NCBI RefSeq assembly: GCF_050268245.1
Contig: NZ_JBNNGK010000002.1
Coordinates: forward strand, 186,001 to 250,000
Reading direction: 5' to 3'
Origin: JBNNGK01 sp050268245
GTDB lineage: Bacteria; Pseudomonadota; Gammaproteobacteria; Enterobacterales; Enterobacteriaceae
DNA: 64,000 nt
Shown: positions 50,810 to 59,489 of the stretch, piece by piece
Position numbering within the stretch: the first letter of the stretch is position 1
Layout: each line of letters opens with the position of its first letter
Translations under genes and position numbers: made by a program
Notes under the pieces: generated by a model
Database searches by the model: none
What the model was told of the DNA's origin: nothing
What the model saw: the letters and a program-made list of their open reading frames with translations, nothing else

Positions 50810-51520
50810 TCACACCGCCAGATAAGCCTCGATCAGCGACGCATCCAACTGTTCTAGCGTGCCGTTGGCCACATTGCGGCCTTTATCTAGCAGGCAGAAG
50901 CGATCTGCAACGCGCCGAATAAACGGCAATTTATGCCCGACCAGCAAAATGGTGATACCCCGTTCGCGATTCAACTGATTAATCGCATTGCTGATTTCTG
51001 CGGCAATGGTGGGTTGAATACCAGCGGTGGGCTCATCCAAGATCAGTAATTCTGGCTCTAGCACTAGCGCCCGGCTAATGGCTAATTGTTGCTGTTCGCC
51101 GTCCCCCAAATCGCCAGCCCGCCGGGTTAGCATCGCGTGCAAATTCGGGAACAAATGAAAAATCAATGGCGGGATGCGGCGGTTTTTATCGCGCCCGGCC
51201 AGTAACGCTACCTGCAAATTCTCTTCGACGCTGAGTTGCGAAAATATTTGGTGCCCCTGCGGAACATAACTAATGCCGAGTGCGGCACGTTTTTCCACCG
51301 GTTGTCGCAGCAGATTTTGTGGGGGTTCGTCAGGCCGTTGCCAAATCATACTGCCACTGACGATCGGCAGATGCCCCATAATACAGTTGACCAACGTGGT
51401 TTTTCCGACGCCGTTGCGTCCCAGCAGCGCCGTACATTGGCCGCGTGGCAGTTCCAAGTTGATATCCCATAAGGTATGGCGTTGTCCGTAAAATTGATTG
51501 ACTGAACGTAGGATTAACAT
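50810..51520 (-). CDS. UrtE-like urea ABC transporter ATPase, isolated
   Basis: 236 residues of the LivF/UrtE ATPase type, best fitting UrtE (YVPQGHQIF after the Q-loop, TAGIQPTIAAEI). Walker A GRNGVGKTT (34-42) and Walker B LLILDEPT are intact. The signature is LGDGEQQQ (138-145) instead of the usual LSGGQQQQ, and the H-loop reads LLVGHK. AGGAG lies 8 nt before the ATG. The partners urtA-D are absent on both sides, so it is an orphan: relic, recruited ATPase, or part of a split system. Assigned by family resemblance only. Confidence 0.8.
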   Translation of the reverse strand: MLILRSVNQFYGQRHTLWDINLELPRGQCTALLGRNGVGKTTLVNCIMGHLPIVSGSMIWQRPDEPPQNLLRQPVEKRAALGISYVPQGHQIFSQLSVEENLQVALLAGRDKNRRIPPLIFHLFPNLHAMLTRRAGDLGDGEQQQLAISRALVLEPELLILDEPTAGIQPTIAAEISNAINQLNRERGITILLVGHKLPFIRRVADRFCLLDKGRNVANGTLEQLDASLIEAYLAV

Positions 51521-52226
51521 TCGGCATTCTCCTCAAAGACCGGTTTATCACTCATCGACCCTGTGCTTCCGTACTTTTTTCCTTCCCTCGCGGTTAGCGA
51601 TTTCTTTCCCGAGTGCGTTAACGTCCAGAATAAAATGCCGTTTCTCGCTTTCTATAACATCAGGGCGGATTTGGGCTAAACAGACAATCTACCGTCAAAA
51701 ATGATGCTTTGTGGCTGAATGTTGTCCTTATCACGTCTTTCTGAGGCTGAAGCCTGTTTTTCATCGGCGATGGGCGCGAAAGCGCCAACAGATAATTCTG
51801 TTGTTTCTTGCCGATCTTGAATCTGTCTGTACTTTGCTTGCTAGGGCATGTTGCAACTCTCAGGCCAACTTTTATGGACTGGCTATTGGGCAGGTTTATT
51901 ATGGCGATGTTAAGCGGAAAGCGCAGGGTGACAGGCTCAGAGGTCATGGGTGAAATATCGTCAAAAGTTAACCCGGACATTTTTTGCACTTTTCCAGTGC
52001 CACAAAACGGCGGGATGGTGCAAGCCTTAGCGGCTAATTATTGAAGATTGCTGAGTCACAACAAAACCTTGGATAATTCTTAATTTGGCAAGGGGGCTTT
52101 TTAGTCTTTATCGGCATAACTACCGCCATAAAAGTGTAAAAAAATAACTAAAAAAGCTAACCCGGAGCAATTAACAGGGAAAAAGTGATTTTTCTGCAAC
52201 TCCCGTGGTTGGCGGGGCGGTGAGAG

Positions 52227-52249
52227 TTATCCACTATTCCTGTGGATAA
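52227..52249. promoter_or_regulatory. Inverted pair of DnaA boxes upstream of uvrB
   Basis: TTATCCACT (52227-52235; one mismatch) and TGTGGATAA (52241-52249; complement TTATCCACA, perfect) face each other. DnaA binding upstream of uvrB has been reported for E. coli. Confidence 0.6.
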
Positions 52250-52551
52250 CCTTGTGCATTAGATTTAGAAAAGCGCTCTAAAGCGAGAGCGGACGCGGGT
52301 TGTCTGCGCATTGTCCGGATTCTCGTCTTTTTATTAATTTTGTTTAATTTCAGTAAGTTAGTTAAAATCAATATGTCATTGCGATGAAAGATCTTCTCCG
52401 CGCGGTTTTTCATCATGCTGCTATCGAAAAGTTAATTCGTGACAGAATCTGGGGATAAAACGGTTATTGACAATAAAATTGTCACGGTATTGTAACGCTT
52501 ACGGTGCAGCGGCAATATTTCACCGCGCAATAAAGCAACGAATACGCTTGA

Positions 52552-52571
52552 AGCTGGTTTTATATCCAGTA
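52552..52571. promoter_or_regulatory. LexA (SOS) box of uvrB
   Basis: AGCTGGTTTTATATCCAGTA has the CTG-N10-CAG core (52554-52569) and an AT-rich middle; the E. coli uvrB SOS box is closely similar. It lies 134 nt upstream of the start codon. Confidence 0.85.
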
Positions 52572-52704
52572 TCATACGCAGTGGCGAAAATCATGACGGC
52601 TTCCCATACTTAGAGGCCGTACTCAGTGGGCATCAGCATCGCTAACCGTTTGAATAGGGATCGGCCGCAGGGAACAATGCGGCGACGAAAAAGATGAAGG
52701 GTAT

Positions 52705-54717
52705 ATGAGTAAACTTTTTAAACTGCATTCCGATTTCAAACCGGCTGGCGATCAGCCGGAAGCGATACGTAAGCTGGAAGACGGCCTGGAAAACGGCCTG
52801 GCGCACCAGACGCTATTGGGCGTAACGGGGTCGGGTAAAACATTTACCGTCGCTAACGTTATCGCCGATCTAAACCGGCCGACTATGGTGTTGGCACCGA
52901 ACAAGACGCTGGCGGCGCAGCTGTACGGTGAGATGAAAGAATTCTTCCCGGATAATGCGGTAGAATATTTTGTCTCTTATTACGATTACTATCAGCCAGA
53001 AGCCTACGTACCGAGCTCAGACACCTTTATCGAGAAAGATTCCTCAGTGAATGAGCATATTGAACAAATGCGCCTGTCGGCTACCAAAGCGCTATTGGAA
53101 CGGCGTGATGTGGTGGTGGTCGCCTCTGTTTCGGCGATCTATGGCCTGGGCGATCCGGATCTGTACCTGAAGATGATGTTGCATCTCACCAAAGGTATGA
53201 TCATCGATCAGCGTGCGATCCTGCGCCGATTGGCGGAGCTGCAGTATACGCGCAACGATCAGGCGTTCCAACGCGCGACGTTCCGGGTTCGTGGGGAGGT
53301 GATCGACATCTTCCCGGCGGAATCAGACGAATTGGCACTGCGGGTTGAACTGTTTGACGAAGAGGTCGAGCGTTTGTCGTTGTTTGATCCGCTCACAGGT
53401 CAGGTTGAACAGGTCGTACAGCGCTTTACCATTTATCCGAAATCGCACTATGTCACACCGCGGGAGCGCATCCTGCAAGCGATGGAAGAGATCAAGGTCG
53501 ATCTGGCCGATCGCCGTAACGTGTTGCTAGCGAATAATAAATTACTGGAAGAACAGCGTTTGACGCAGCGTACGCAGTTTGATCTCGAAATGATGAATGA
53601 ATTGGGCTATTGCTCAGGGATTGAAAACTATTCACGTTATCTTTCTGGCCGTGGCCCGGGTGAGCCGCCACCGACCCTGTTCGATTATCTGCCCGCCGAT
53701 GGTTTACTGGTGGTGGACGAATCGCACGTGACCATTCCGCAGATTGGTGGCATGTACAAAGGCGACCGATCGCGTAAAGAAACGCTGGTGGAGTATGGGT
53801 TCCGCTTGCCTTCTGCGCTGGACAACCGCCCGATGCGTTTTGAGGAGTTTGAAGCGCTGGCGCCGCAAACCATCTATGTCTCCGCCACGCCGGGCAAATA
53901 TGAACTGGAAAAATCCGGGGGCGATATCATCGATCAGGTGGTGCGGCCGACGGGGCTGTTGGATCCCGAAGTGGAAGTGCGCCCAGTGGCGACGCAGGTT
54001 GACGATCTGCTGTCGGAGATCCGCAAGCGCGTCGCGATCAACGAACGCGTATTGGTGACGACACTGACCAAACGTATGGCGGAAGATCTCACCGAGTATC
54101 TCGAAGAGCACGGCGAGCGGGTGCGTTATTTGCACTCGGATATTGATACCGTTGAACGTGTCGAAATCATTCGTGATTTGCGTTTGGGCGAGTTTGACGT
54201 ATTGGTGGGCATCAACCTATTGCGTGAAGGGTTGGACATGCCGGAGGTATCGTTAGTCGCGATTTTAGACGCCGATAAAGAGGGCTTCCTGCGTTCAGAA
54301 CGCTCACTGATTCAGACTATTGGCCGTGCGGCACGTAACCTGAACGGTAAAGCGATTCTGTATGGTGACAGAATTACCGATTCGATGGCGAAAGCGATCG
54401 GCGAAACCGAACGTCGTCGCGCCAAACAGCAGGCCTTTAACCAAGAAAACGGCATTGTGCCGAAGGGATTGAACAAGAAAATTGCGGATATTTTGCAATT
54501 GGGTCAACCTTCAACGCGTGGTAAGGGCAAAGGTAAGGGCAAGGCGACAGAAAGCGCGGCGCAGTATCAGAATCTGACGCCTAAAGCGGTGGATCAAAAG
54601 ATTCGCGAGCTGGAGGCACAAATGTATACCCATGCGCAGAATCTGGAGTTTGAACAGGCCGCGGCGCTGCGTGATGAAATTCATCAGTTGCGTGAGCAAT
54701 TCATTGCGTTATCGTGA
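52705..54717 (+). CDS. uvrB: Excinuclease ABC subunit B
   Basis: Damage-verification helicase-like subunit of nucleotide excision repair; 670 residues (673 in E. coli). Walker A GVTGSGKT is at about 39-46, the beta-hairpin region YYDYYQPEAYVPSSDTFIEK follows, and helicase motifs DESHVTIPQ, TLTKRMAE, GINLLREGLDMPEV and QTIGRAARN are intact. The UVR domain (KIRELEAQMYTHAQNLEFEQ, quoted in part) is at the C terminus. SOS-controlled by the LexA box. Confidence 0.98.
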   Translation: MSKLFKLHSDFKPAGDQPEAIRKLEDGLENGLAHQTLLGVTGSGKTFTVANVIADLNRPTMVLAPNKTLAAQLYGEMKEFFPDNAVEYFVSYYDYYQPEAYVPSSDTFIEKDSSVNEHIEQMRLSATKALLERRDVVVVASVSAIYGLGDPDLYLKMMLHLTKGMIIDQRAILRRLAELQYTRNDQAFQRATFRVRGEVIDIFPAESDELALRVELFDEEVERLSLFDPLTGQVEQVVQRFTIYPKSHYVTPRERILQAMEEIKVDLADRRNVLLANNKLLEEQRLTQRTQFDLEMMNELGYCSGIENYSRYLSGRGPGEPPPTLFDYLPADGLLVVDESHVTIPQIGGMYKGDRSRKETLVEYGFRLPSALDNRPMRFEEFEALAPQTIYVSATPGKYELEKSGGDIIDQVVRPTGLLDPEVEVRPVATQVDDLLSEIRKRVAINERVLVTTLTKRMAEDLTEYLEEHGERVRYLHSDIDTVERVEIIRDLRLGEFDVLVGINLLREGLDMPEVSLVAILDADKEGFLRSERSLIQTIGRAARNLNGKAILYGDRITDSMAKAIGETERRRAKQQAFNQENGIVPKGLNKKIADILQLGQPSTRGKGKGKGKATESAAQYQNLTPKAVDQKIRELEAQMYTHAQNLEFEQAAALRDEIHQLREQFIALS

Positions 54718-54802
54718 GCCAGACGCCAGCCGCGCAGTCAATTGACAACATCCTTGCTGCCCCCGTATGGTGTGCGGCCAAATTGCATGATGAGTCGCTG
54801 AT

Positions 54803-55048
54803 ATGACCGCACATACCTCCAAAGATCCGCTGCACGGCATCACCTTGGAACAGTTATTGAACAAATTGGTGGAGCATTACGGTTGGCCCGGGCTGGCCGA
54901 TCGCATCCGTATCAACTGCTTTAGCAGCGATCCGAGCATCAAGTCCAGCCTGAAGTTTTTGCGCCGTACGCCGTGGGCACGTAAGCAAGTAGAAGATCTT
55001 TACATCAGTACGGTTAACCAAAACCCTTGGTATCAGGGGAAAGATTAA
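54803..55048 (+). CDS. VF530 family (DUF2132) putative DNA-binding protein
   Basis: 81 residues matching the VF530 fold first described in Vibrio fischeri: DPLHGITLEQLLNKLVEHYGW, RIRINCFSSDPSIKSSLKFL and RRTPWARKQVEDLYI (separate stretches). The structure-based suggestion of nucleic-acid binding is from the family; no function is proven. It is not at this locus in E. coli K-12. Its stop overlaps the end of the convergent ybhK gene by 4 nt. Confidence 0.9.
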   Translation: MTAHTSKDPLHGITLEQLLNKLVEHYGWPGLADRIRINCFSSDPSIKSSLKFLRRTPWARKQVEDLYISTVNQNPWYQGKD

Positions 55049-55962
55049 TGCCGTGCCGCCAGTTTGATTAGTGCCTGGTCGAGTGCCTGACGCAGTAACT
55101 GGCGGTCGTGGCGATACGGTATGTCGTGTGCTTCAAGGTTTTGTTGAATGACTATCCGATCCTGAACCGATTGGGTATCGACAGACGGGCTAGTAATAAC
55201 GGCGTTAATCATTTTACGGCCAATCTTCTCTTCCATCAGTTCCAGCCTGTCTTTTATCGATAGCGCCGCTGCGGCTACGCTTAACTCACGCCCTAAGTTA
55301 TCGATATAAATCATGTTGGCGCTGCTGCGCCGTAACGCCTGAGTGAGATCGTCGAGTAACAGCAGTGGCATCAGACTGGTGAGAAAACTGCCGGGGCCGA
55401 TGAGCAGCAAATCCGCTTGGGCGATGGCCTCCACCGCTTCTCGTGTTGCATGTACATGTGGCGAAAGCATTAATTCCTGTGGCATAGCGGTGAGTTGATC
55501 AACATTCACTTCGCCGTAAACATGGTTGCCTTCATGATCGTGCGCCATCAGATCCACCGGTTGTTCCGACATCGGGATCAGCGCGGCGTCGACTTTCAAC
55601 AGGTTGCGTACCAGATTGATCGCTTCCAGCGGCCGAACGCTGAGGTGATCTAACGCTTTGAGCATCAGATTACCCAGGTTATGACCCGACAGCTCACCGT
55701 TACCGCTAAAACGGTATTCAAACATCGCGGAGGCGACGCTCGGTTCGGTGATCAATTGATTCAGACAGTTGCGGGTATCGCCCCAGGCAATACCGCCCTC
55801 AGAGCGGCGGATACGTCCGGTTGAGCCACCGTTATCGGTGGTGGTGACAATGCCGGTTAAACGCGAGCCTAACGATGACAATGACGACATTACGCGGCCA
55901 AGGCCGTGGCCACCGCCAAGTGCGACGACTCTGTCGAGATCGGCAAGGGTACGATTACGCAT
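55045..55962 (-). CDS. ybhK: YvcK/YbhK family gluconeogenesis factor
   Basis: CofD/YvcK superfamily protein, 305 residues from ATG 55962 (MRNRTLADLDRVVALGGGHG) with AGGA 9 nt upstream; the longer frame from 56100 is non-conserved. YvcK in Bacillus binds UDP-sugars and is needed for growth on gluconeogenic carbon. Conserved stretches: TTTDNGGSTGRIRRSEGG, GDTRNCLNQLI, NLGNLMLKALDHL and LLIGPGSFLTSL. Position between uvrB and moaA is as in E. coli. Confidence 0.95.
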   Translation of the reverse strand: MRNRTLADLDRVVALGGGHGLGRVMSSLSSLGSRLTGIVTTTDNGGSTGRIRRSEGGIAWGDTRNCLNQLITEPSVASAMFEYRFSGNGELSGHNLGNLMLKALDHLSVRPLEAINLVRNLLKVDAALIPMSEQPVDLMAHDHEGNHVYGEVNVDQLTAMPQELMLSPHVHATREAVEAIAQADLLLIGPGSFLTSLMPLLLLDDLTQALRRSSANMIYIDNLGRELSVAAAALSIKDRLELMEEKIGRKMINAVITSPSVDTQSVQDRIVIQQNLEAHDIPYRHDRQLLRQALDQALIKLAARH

Positions 55963-56339
55963 AAGTTTCCTTCTTCCGGCCCATCGTTGACTGGGCTGGC
56001 TATTACTGAACTGAATGACCGGCAGATGCCAGCCCTGCTTCATGTTGCCACGGTGTGATTCTGCGTTTAGGGCCTGCTGGGGCTTATCTTCCCGCAGCAT
56101 CAGCCAGAGTTTGCTGCATCAGCTTGCTGGCTCAGTCCTCATTCACGACTCAACATACCGTTAGCGGGCGCATTGCCATCAAAGGGGCTGTTACTGCGCT
56201 GCAACTCGAATTATTTGGCGCATAAAGTAGCGGATTTGGCGCAAAAAGGCGAAAAATAGTGCCTTTCGCGTGATGCTAGTCAATTCACCTGTGCTGTGCC
56301 CGGTTATCATAACTAACGTGTTCTACACACGAATAAAAG

Positions 56340-56363
56340 CGCTGTATATAGAGTTACATAGCG
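56340..56363. promoter_or_regulatory. ModE operator of moaABCDE
   Basis: CGCTGTAT-N8-ACATAGCG, a 24-bp site of the same size as the modA operator; each arm has one mismatch to CGCTATATA/TATATAGCG. ModE activates moa in E. coli. Confidence 0.7.
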
Positions 56364-56460
56364 AAATTACGCGTTGGCTATCGTCGCTGTTTGGCGCTAG
56401 AATTCTGTGTTAACCACGGTTTCGTTGCGGTTGTTTTAGACGACTGTAATTGAGATCAAT

Positions 56461-56568
56461 ACTCCTAGCCTTTGGGCCTACGTCGTTCCGCTGGAACGAT
56501 ATGGCGTTTGGGCCGTGGCGAAGTTAGCCACCAGGGTGCGAGATAGAAATGTCTGCATCTCCCGTACT
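56461..56568 (+). ncRNA. Molybdenum cofactor (Moco) riboswitch
   Basis: The moaA leader shows the Moco RNA motif: CTCCTAGCCTTTGGGCCTA, then a hairpin CGTTCC-GCT-GGAACG, GGCGTTTGGGCC, a GTGGC/GCCAC stem and a GAGAT/ATCTC stem ending just before the moaA ribosome site. In E. coli this RNA represses moa translation when Moco is plentiful. Confidence 0.85.
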
Positions 56569-56580
56569 TGGAAAGGTGTT

Positions 56581-57567
56581 ATGGTGCCACAACTTATTGA
56601 TGCTTTTGAGCGCAAATTCTATTACCTGCGCCTGTCGATCACCGATGTGTGTAACTTTCGTTGCACCTACTGTCTGCCCGATGGCTACCAGCCAAGCGGC
56701 AGCCCTAATGCTTTCCTTTCACTGCCAGAAATCCGTCGTGTTAGCCGGGCATTTGCTGAACTCGGTACTGAAAAAGTGCGTCTTACCGGCGGTGAACCTT
56801 CATTGCGCCGGGACTTTATCGAAATTATTGCCGCAGTACGCGAAAATCCGGCAATTCGTCAACTGGCGGTGACCACCAACGGCTATCGTATGGCGCGTGA
56901 CGTCGAACGTTGGCGTAACGCCGGGTTAACCGCCATTAATGTCAGTGTCGATAGTCTGGATGCGCGTCAGTTTCACGCCATAACCGGCCAAGATAAATTC
57001 CGTCAGGTCATGGAAGGCATCGATGCCGCCTTTACCGCGGGCTTCAGCAAGGTAAAGGTCAATGCGGTGCTGATGCGTGACGTCAATCATCACCAACTCG
57101 ATACTTTCCTAAATTGGATTAAACACCGTCCGATCCAACTGCGCTTTATTGAGCTAATGGAAACCGGCGAGGGCGGAAAGCTGTTTCGTCAGCATCATGT
57201 GTCCGGTGATGTCATTCGCCTGCAATTAGAGCAGCAAGGTTGGCAGCGCCAACCGCGTGCTCGCAGCGATGGCCCGGCGCAGGTCTTCAGCCATCCCGAT
57301 TATCAAGGTGAAGTTGGGTTGATCATGCCTTATGAAAAAGACTTCTGTGCCAGTTGTAATCGGCTACGCGTGTCTGCCATCGGCAACTTACACCTGTGTT
57401 TGTTCGGCGAACAGGGTATAACGCTGCGAGATTTGCTGGCTAATGATGAGCAATTGGATGCGCTAAAAGAGCGTATCCAGAGCGGATTGCTGACGAAAAA
57501 GCAAACCCACTTTTTGCATCAGGGCCACAGCGGTATAACGCAGAATCTCTCTTTCATCGGCGGTTGA
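56581..57567 (+). CDS. moaA: GTP 3',8-cyclase MoaA
   Basis: Radical SAM enzyme starting molybdopterin synthesis from GTP. ATG 56581 gives 328 residues (329 in E. coli); the longer frame from 56515 reads through the riboswitch and is rejected. The N-terminal cluster CNFRCTYC has Cys24, Cys28 and Cys31; the C-terminal cluster is in CASCNRLRVSAIGNLHLC. The protein ends in GG, needed for activation of the MoaC step. First gene of moaABCDE. Confidence 0.97.
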   Translation: MVPQLIDAFERKFYYLRLSITDVCNFRCTYCLPDGYQPSGSPNAFLSLPEIRRVSRAFAELGTEKVRLTGGEPSLRRDFIEIIAAVRENPAIRQLAVTTNGYRMARDVERWRNAGLTAINVSVDSLDARQFHAITGQDKFRQVMEGIDAAFTAGFSKVKVNAVLMRDVNHHQLDTFLNWIKHRPIQLRFIELMETGEGGKLFRQHHVSGDVIRLQLEQQGWQRQPRARSDGPAQVFSHPDYQGEVGLIMPYEKDFCASCNRLRVSAIGNLHLCLFGEQGITLRDLLANDEQLDALKERIQSGLLTKKQTHFLHQGHSGITQNLSFIGG

Positions 57568-57616
57568 GTCTCGCGGTGGCAAACGCACTAGGCATATCTT
57601 GGACAGGAGCAGACTT

Positions 57617-58129
57617 ATGAGTCATGCCAGCAGTGAATTTATTCCGGCGCGTATCGCCATTCTGACCGTTTCTGATCGTCGCGGTGCAGCGGAAGATACC
57701 TCCGGTCAGTATCTGATGGAGGCGGCAAAAGAGGCCGGTCATCAGGTGGTGGCACGCGCTATTGTTAAAGATAATATTTATCAGATCCGTGCGCAGGTGT
57801 CCGCATGGATAGCCAGCGATGACGTGCAGGCGGTGTTGATCTCCGGGGGCACGGGCTTTACTGCGCAGGACAACACGCCGGAAGCGTTGTTACCGCTGTT
57901 CGATCGCGAAGTTGAAGGCTTCGGCGAGCTGTTTCGCATGGTGTCCTACGAAGAAATCGGTACCGCGACCCTTCAATCACGCGCCGTGGCAGGTATTGCC
58001 AATCAGACGGTGTTGTTTGCCATGCCGGGTTCAACGCGTGCTTGCCGTACCGCGTGGGAGCGCATCATTGAATCGCAGTTGGACGCGCGCCATCGCCCGT
58101 GCAACTTTCAGCCACATTTGAAAAAATAA
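57617..58129 (+). CDS. moaB: MoaB, molybdopterin adenylyltransferase-like
   Basis: MogA/MoaB fold protein, 170 residues as in E. coli, from ATG 57617 (AGGAGC upstream). Conserved LISGGTGFTAQDNTPEAL and FAMPGSTRACRTAW. Its biochemical role in E. coli is dispensable and unclear. 49 nt after moaA. Confidence 0.96.
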   Translation: MSHASSEFIPARIAILTVSDRRGAAEDTSGQYLMEAAKEAGHQVVARAIVKDNIYQIRAQVSAWIASDDVQAVLISGGTGFTAQDNTPEALLPLFDREVEGFGELFRMVSYEEIGTATLQSRAVAGIANQTVLFAMPGSTRACRTAWERIIESQLDARHRPCNFQPHLKK

Positions 58130-58133
58130 CCTT

Positions 58134-58613
58134 ATGACACAGTTAACCCATATTAATGCGGCCGGTGAAGCACACATGGTCGACGTTTCTGCTAAGGCAG
58201 AGACGGTGCGTGAGGCGCGTGCCGAAGCGTTTGTTGAGATGCATGCCGCGACGCTCGCCATGATTGTGGACGGCCGCCATCATAAAGGTGATGTGTTCGC
58301 CACGGCGCGCATTGCCGGTATTCAGGCGGCGAAACGCACATGGGAGCTGATCCCCCTGTGTCATCCACTGATGCTGAGCAAAGTGGAAGTTCAACTGATT
58401 GCGCAGCCCGAGTATAACCGGGTGCGTATCGAAACCTGCTGTCGTTTGACCGGTAAAACCGGCGTTGAGATGGAAGTGCTAACCGCTGCGTCGGTAGCCG
58501 CGTTGACCATTTATGACATGTGCAAAGCGGTGCAGAAAGATATGGTCATTGGCCCGGTGCGGCTGCTAACGAAAAGCGGCGGTAAATCCGGGGATTTCGA
58601 GGCGGTATTATGA
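58134..58613 (+). CDS. moaC: Cyclic pyranopterin monophosphate synthase MoaC
   Basis: Works after MoaA to make cPMP. 159 residues (161 in E. coli). Conserved LIPLCHPLMLSKVEV, GVEMEVLTAASVAALTIYDM and KDMVIGPVRLLTKSGGKSG, the last containing the catalytic lysine. It overlaps moaD by 4 nt (ATGA). Confidence 0.97.
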   Translation: MTQLTHINAAGEAHMVDVSAKAETVREARAEAFVEMHAATLAMIVDGRHHKGDVFATARIAGIQAAKRTWELIPLCHPLMLSKVEVQLIAQPEYNRVRIETCCRLTGKTGVEMEVLTAASVAALTIYDMCKAVQKDMVIGPVRLLTKSGGKSGDFEAVL

Positions 58614-58855
58614 TTACTGTTCTGTTTTTCGCGCAGGTGCGCGAACTGATCGGCACCGACAGCCTGAAACTGCCCGCAGAATTTGCCACTGTAGAGGCGC
58701 TACGTGAGGCATTGTGCCAACGCGGTGAGCGTTGGGCACTGGCGCTGGAGCCTGGCAAACTGCTGACGGCGGTAAATCAGGCGCTGGTTGCGGCGGAGCA
58801 TCCGCTACAGGCAGGTGATGAAGTCGCTTTCTTTCCACCGGTAACCGGAGGTTAA
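58610..58855 (+). CDS. moaD: Molybdopterin synthase sulfur carrier MoaD
   Basis: Ubiquitin-like small subunit of molybdopterin synthase, 81 residues as in E. coli, ending in the required Gly-Gly (FFPPVTGG) that carries the thiocarboxylate. Two nt separate it from moaE. Confidence 0.97.
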   Translation: MITVLFFAQVRELIGTDSLKLPAEFATVEALREALCQRGERWALALEPGKLLTAVNQALVAAEHPLQAGDEVAFFPPVTGG

Positions 58856-58857
58856 CA

Positions 58858-59310
58858 GTGGAAAATACCCGTATCCGCGTAGGGGCTGCCTGCTTTAATG
58901 TGGGTGATGAATATGCGTGGTTGGCGCAGTGCGACGATGACGGCGCGGTGGTGACCTTCACCGGCAAGGTGCGCAATCATAATTTGGGCGACAACGTCAG
59001 TGCGCTGACGCTGGAACACTATCCGGGCATGACCGAAAAGGCATTGGCGGAAATCGTGCGAGAAGCCCGCAGCCGCTGGCCGTTGCAGCGGGTTAGCCTG
59101 ATTCATCGAATCGGCGCGTTATTCCCGGGGGATGAAATTGTCTTCGTTGGTGTGACCAGTGCGCACCGTAGCATGGCCTTCGATGCGGCTGAATTTATTA
59201 TGGATTATCTGAAAACCCGTGCGCCGTTTTGGAAGCGTGAAGCTACTGAACAGGGGGAGCGTTGGGTTGAAGCGCGTGAGAGCGATCAACACGCGGCCAA
59301 ACGTTGGTAA
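58858..59310 (+). CDS. moaE: Molybdopterin synthase catalytic subunit MoaE
   Basis: Large subunit converting cPMP to molybdopterin, 150 residues. The start is GTG 58858 (AGG 9 nt upstream), as suits the E. coli length. Conserved GAVVTFTGKVRNHN, LEHYPGMTEKAL, APFWKREAT and the C-terminal AAKRW. Last gene of the moa operon. Confidence 0.97.
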   Translation: MENTRIRVGAACFNVGDEYAWLAQCDDDGAVVTFTGKVRNHNLGDNVSALTLEHYPGMTEKALAEIVREARSRWPLQRVSLIHRIGALFPGDEIVFVGVTSAHRSMAFDAAEFIMDYLKTRAPFWKREATEQGERWVEARESDQHAAKRW

Positions 59311-59489
59311 CGTGCCTCCGCGGGTTTGCATTGTAGTTTGCCTAATACGCCCGTGAAGGTGTAGCTTGCGCGTCAACAGGCGCAACAAATCGATACGCTT
59401 GAGCGCGGCGTGCGATCTATTCTGTGGTACGCTTAGTATAGGTGGGGCTTTTCCCCGAACGTTTGTTTCACTTGCAAAAGGTAACCGTC

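Larger units (their letters stand above)
51521..52704. other. 1.2 kb non-coding region between the urtE-like gene and uvrB
   Basis: No convincing gene on either strand; open frames of 60-109 codons lack ribosome sites and recognisable sequence. Just upstream of the urtE-like gene a 46-codon minus-strand frame ends at about 51545 and could be the tail of a lost gene. The right half is AT-rich and carries the uvrB control sites (DnaA box pair, LexA box). The size suggests decayed DNA left of about 52200. Confidence 0.5.
55963..56580. other. Divergent control region and leader of moaABCDE
   Basis: 618 nt without a gene. Its right part holds a ModE operator and the Moco riboswitch, annotated separately; the left part (55963-56300) shows no recognisable site beyond the ybhK ribosome site. 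Confidence 0.6.

Noticed and set aside
51660..51989. 109-codon minus-strand frame upstream of the urtE-like gene
   Set aside because: No recognisable domain or ribosome site; composition fits non-coding DNA.
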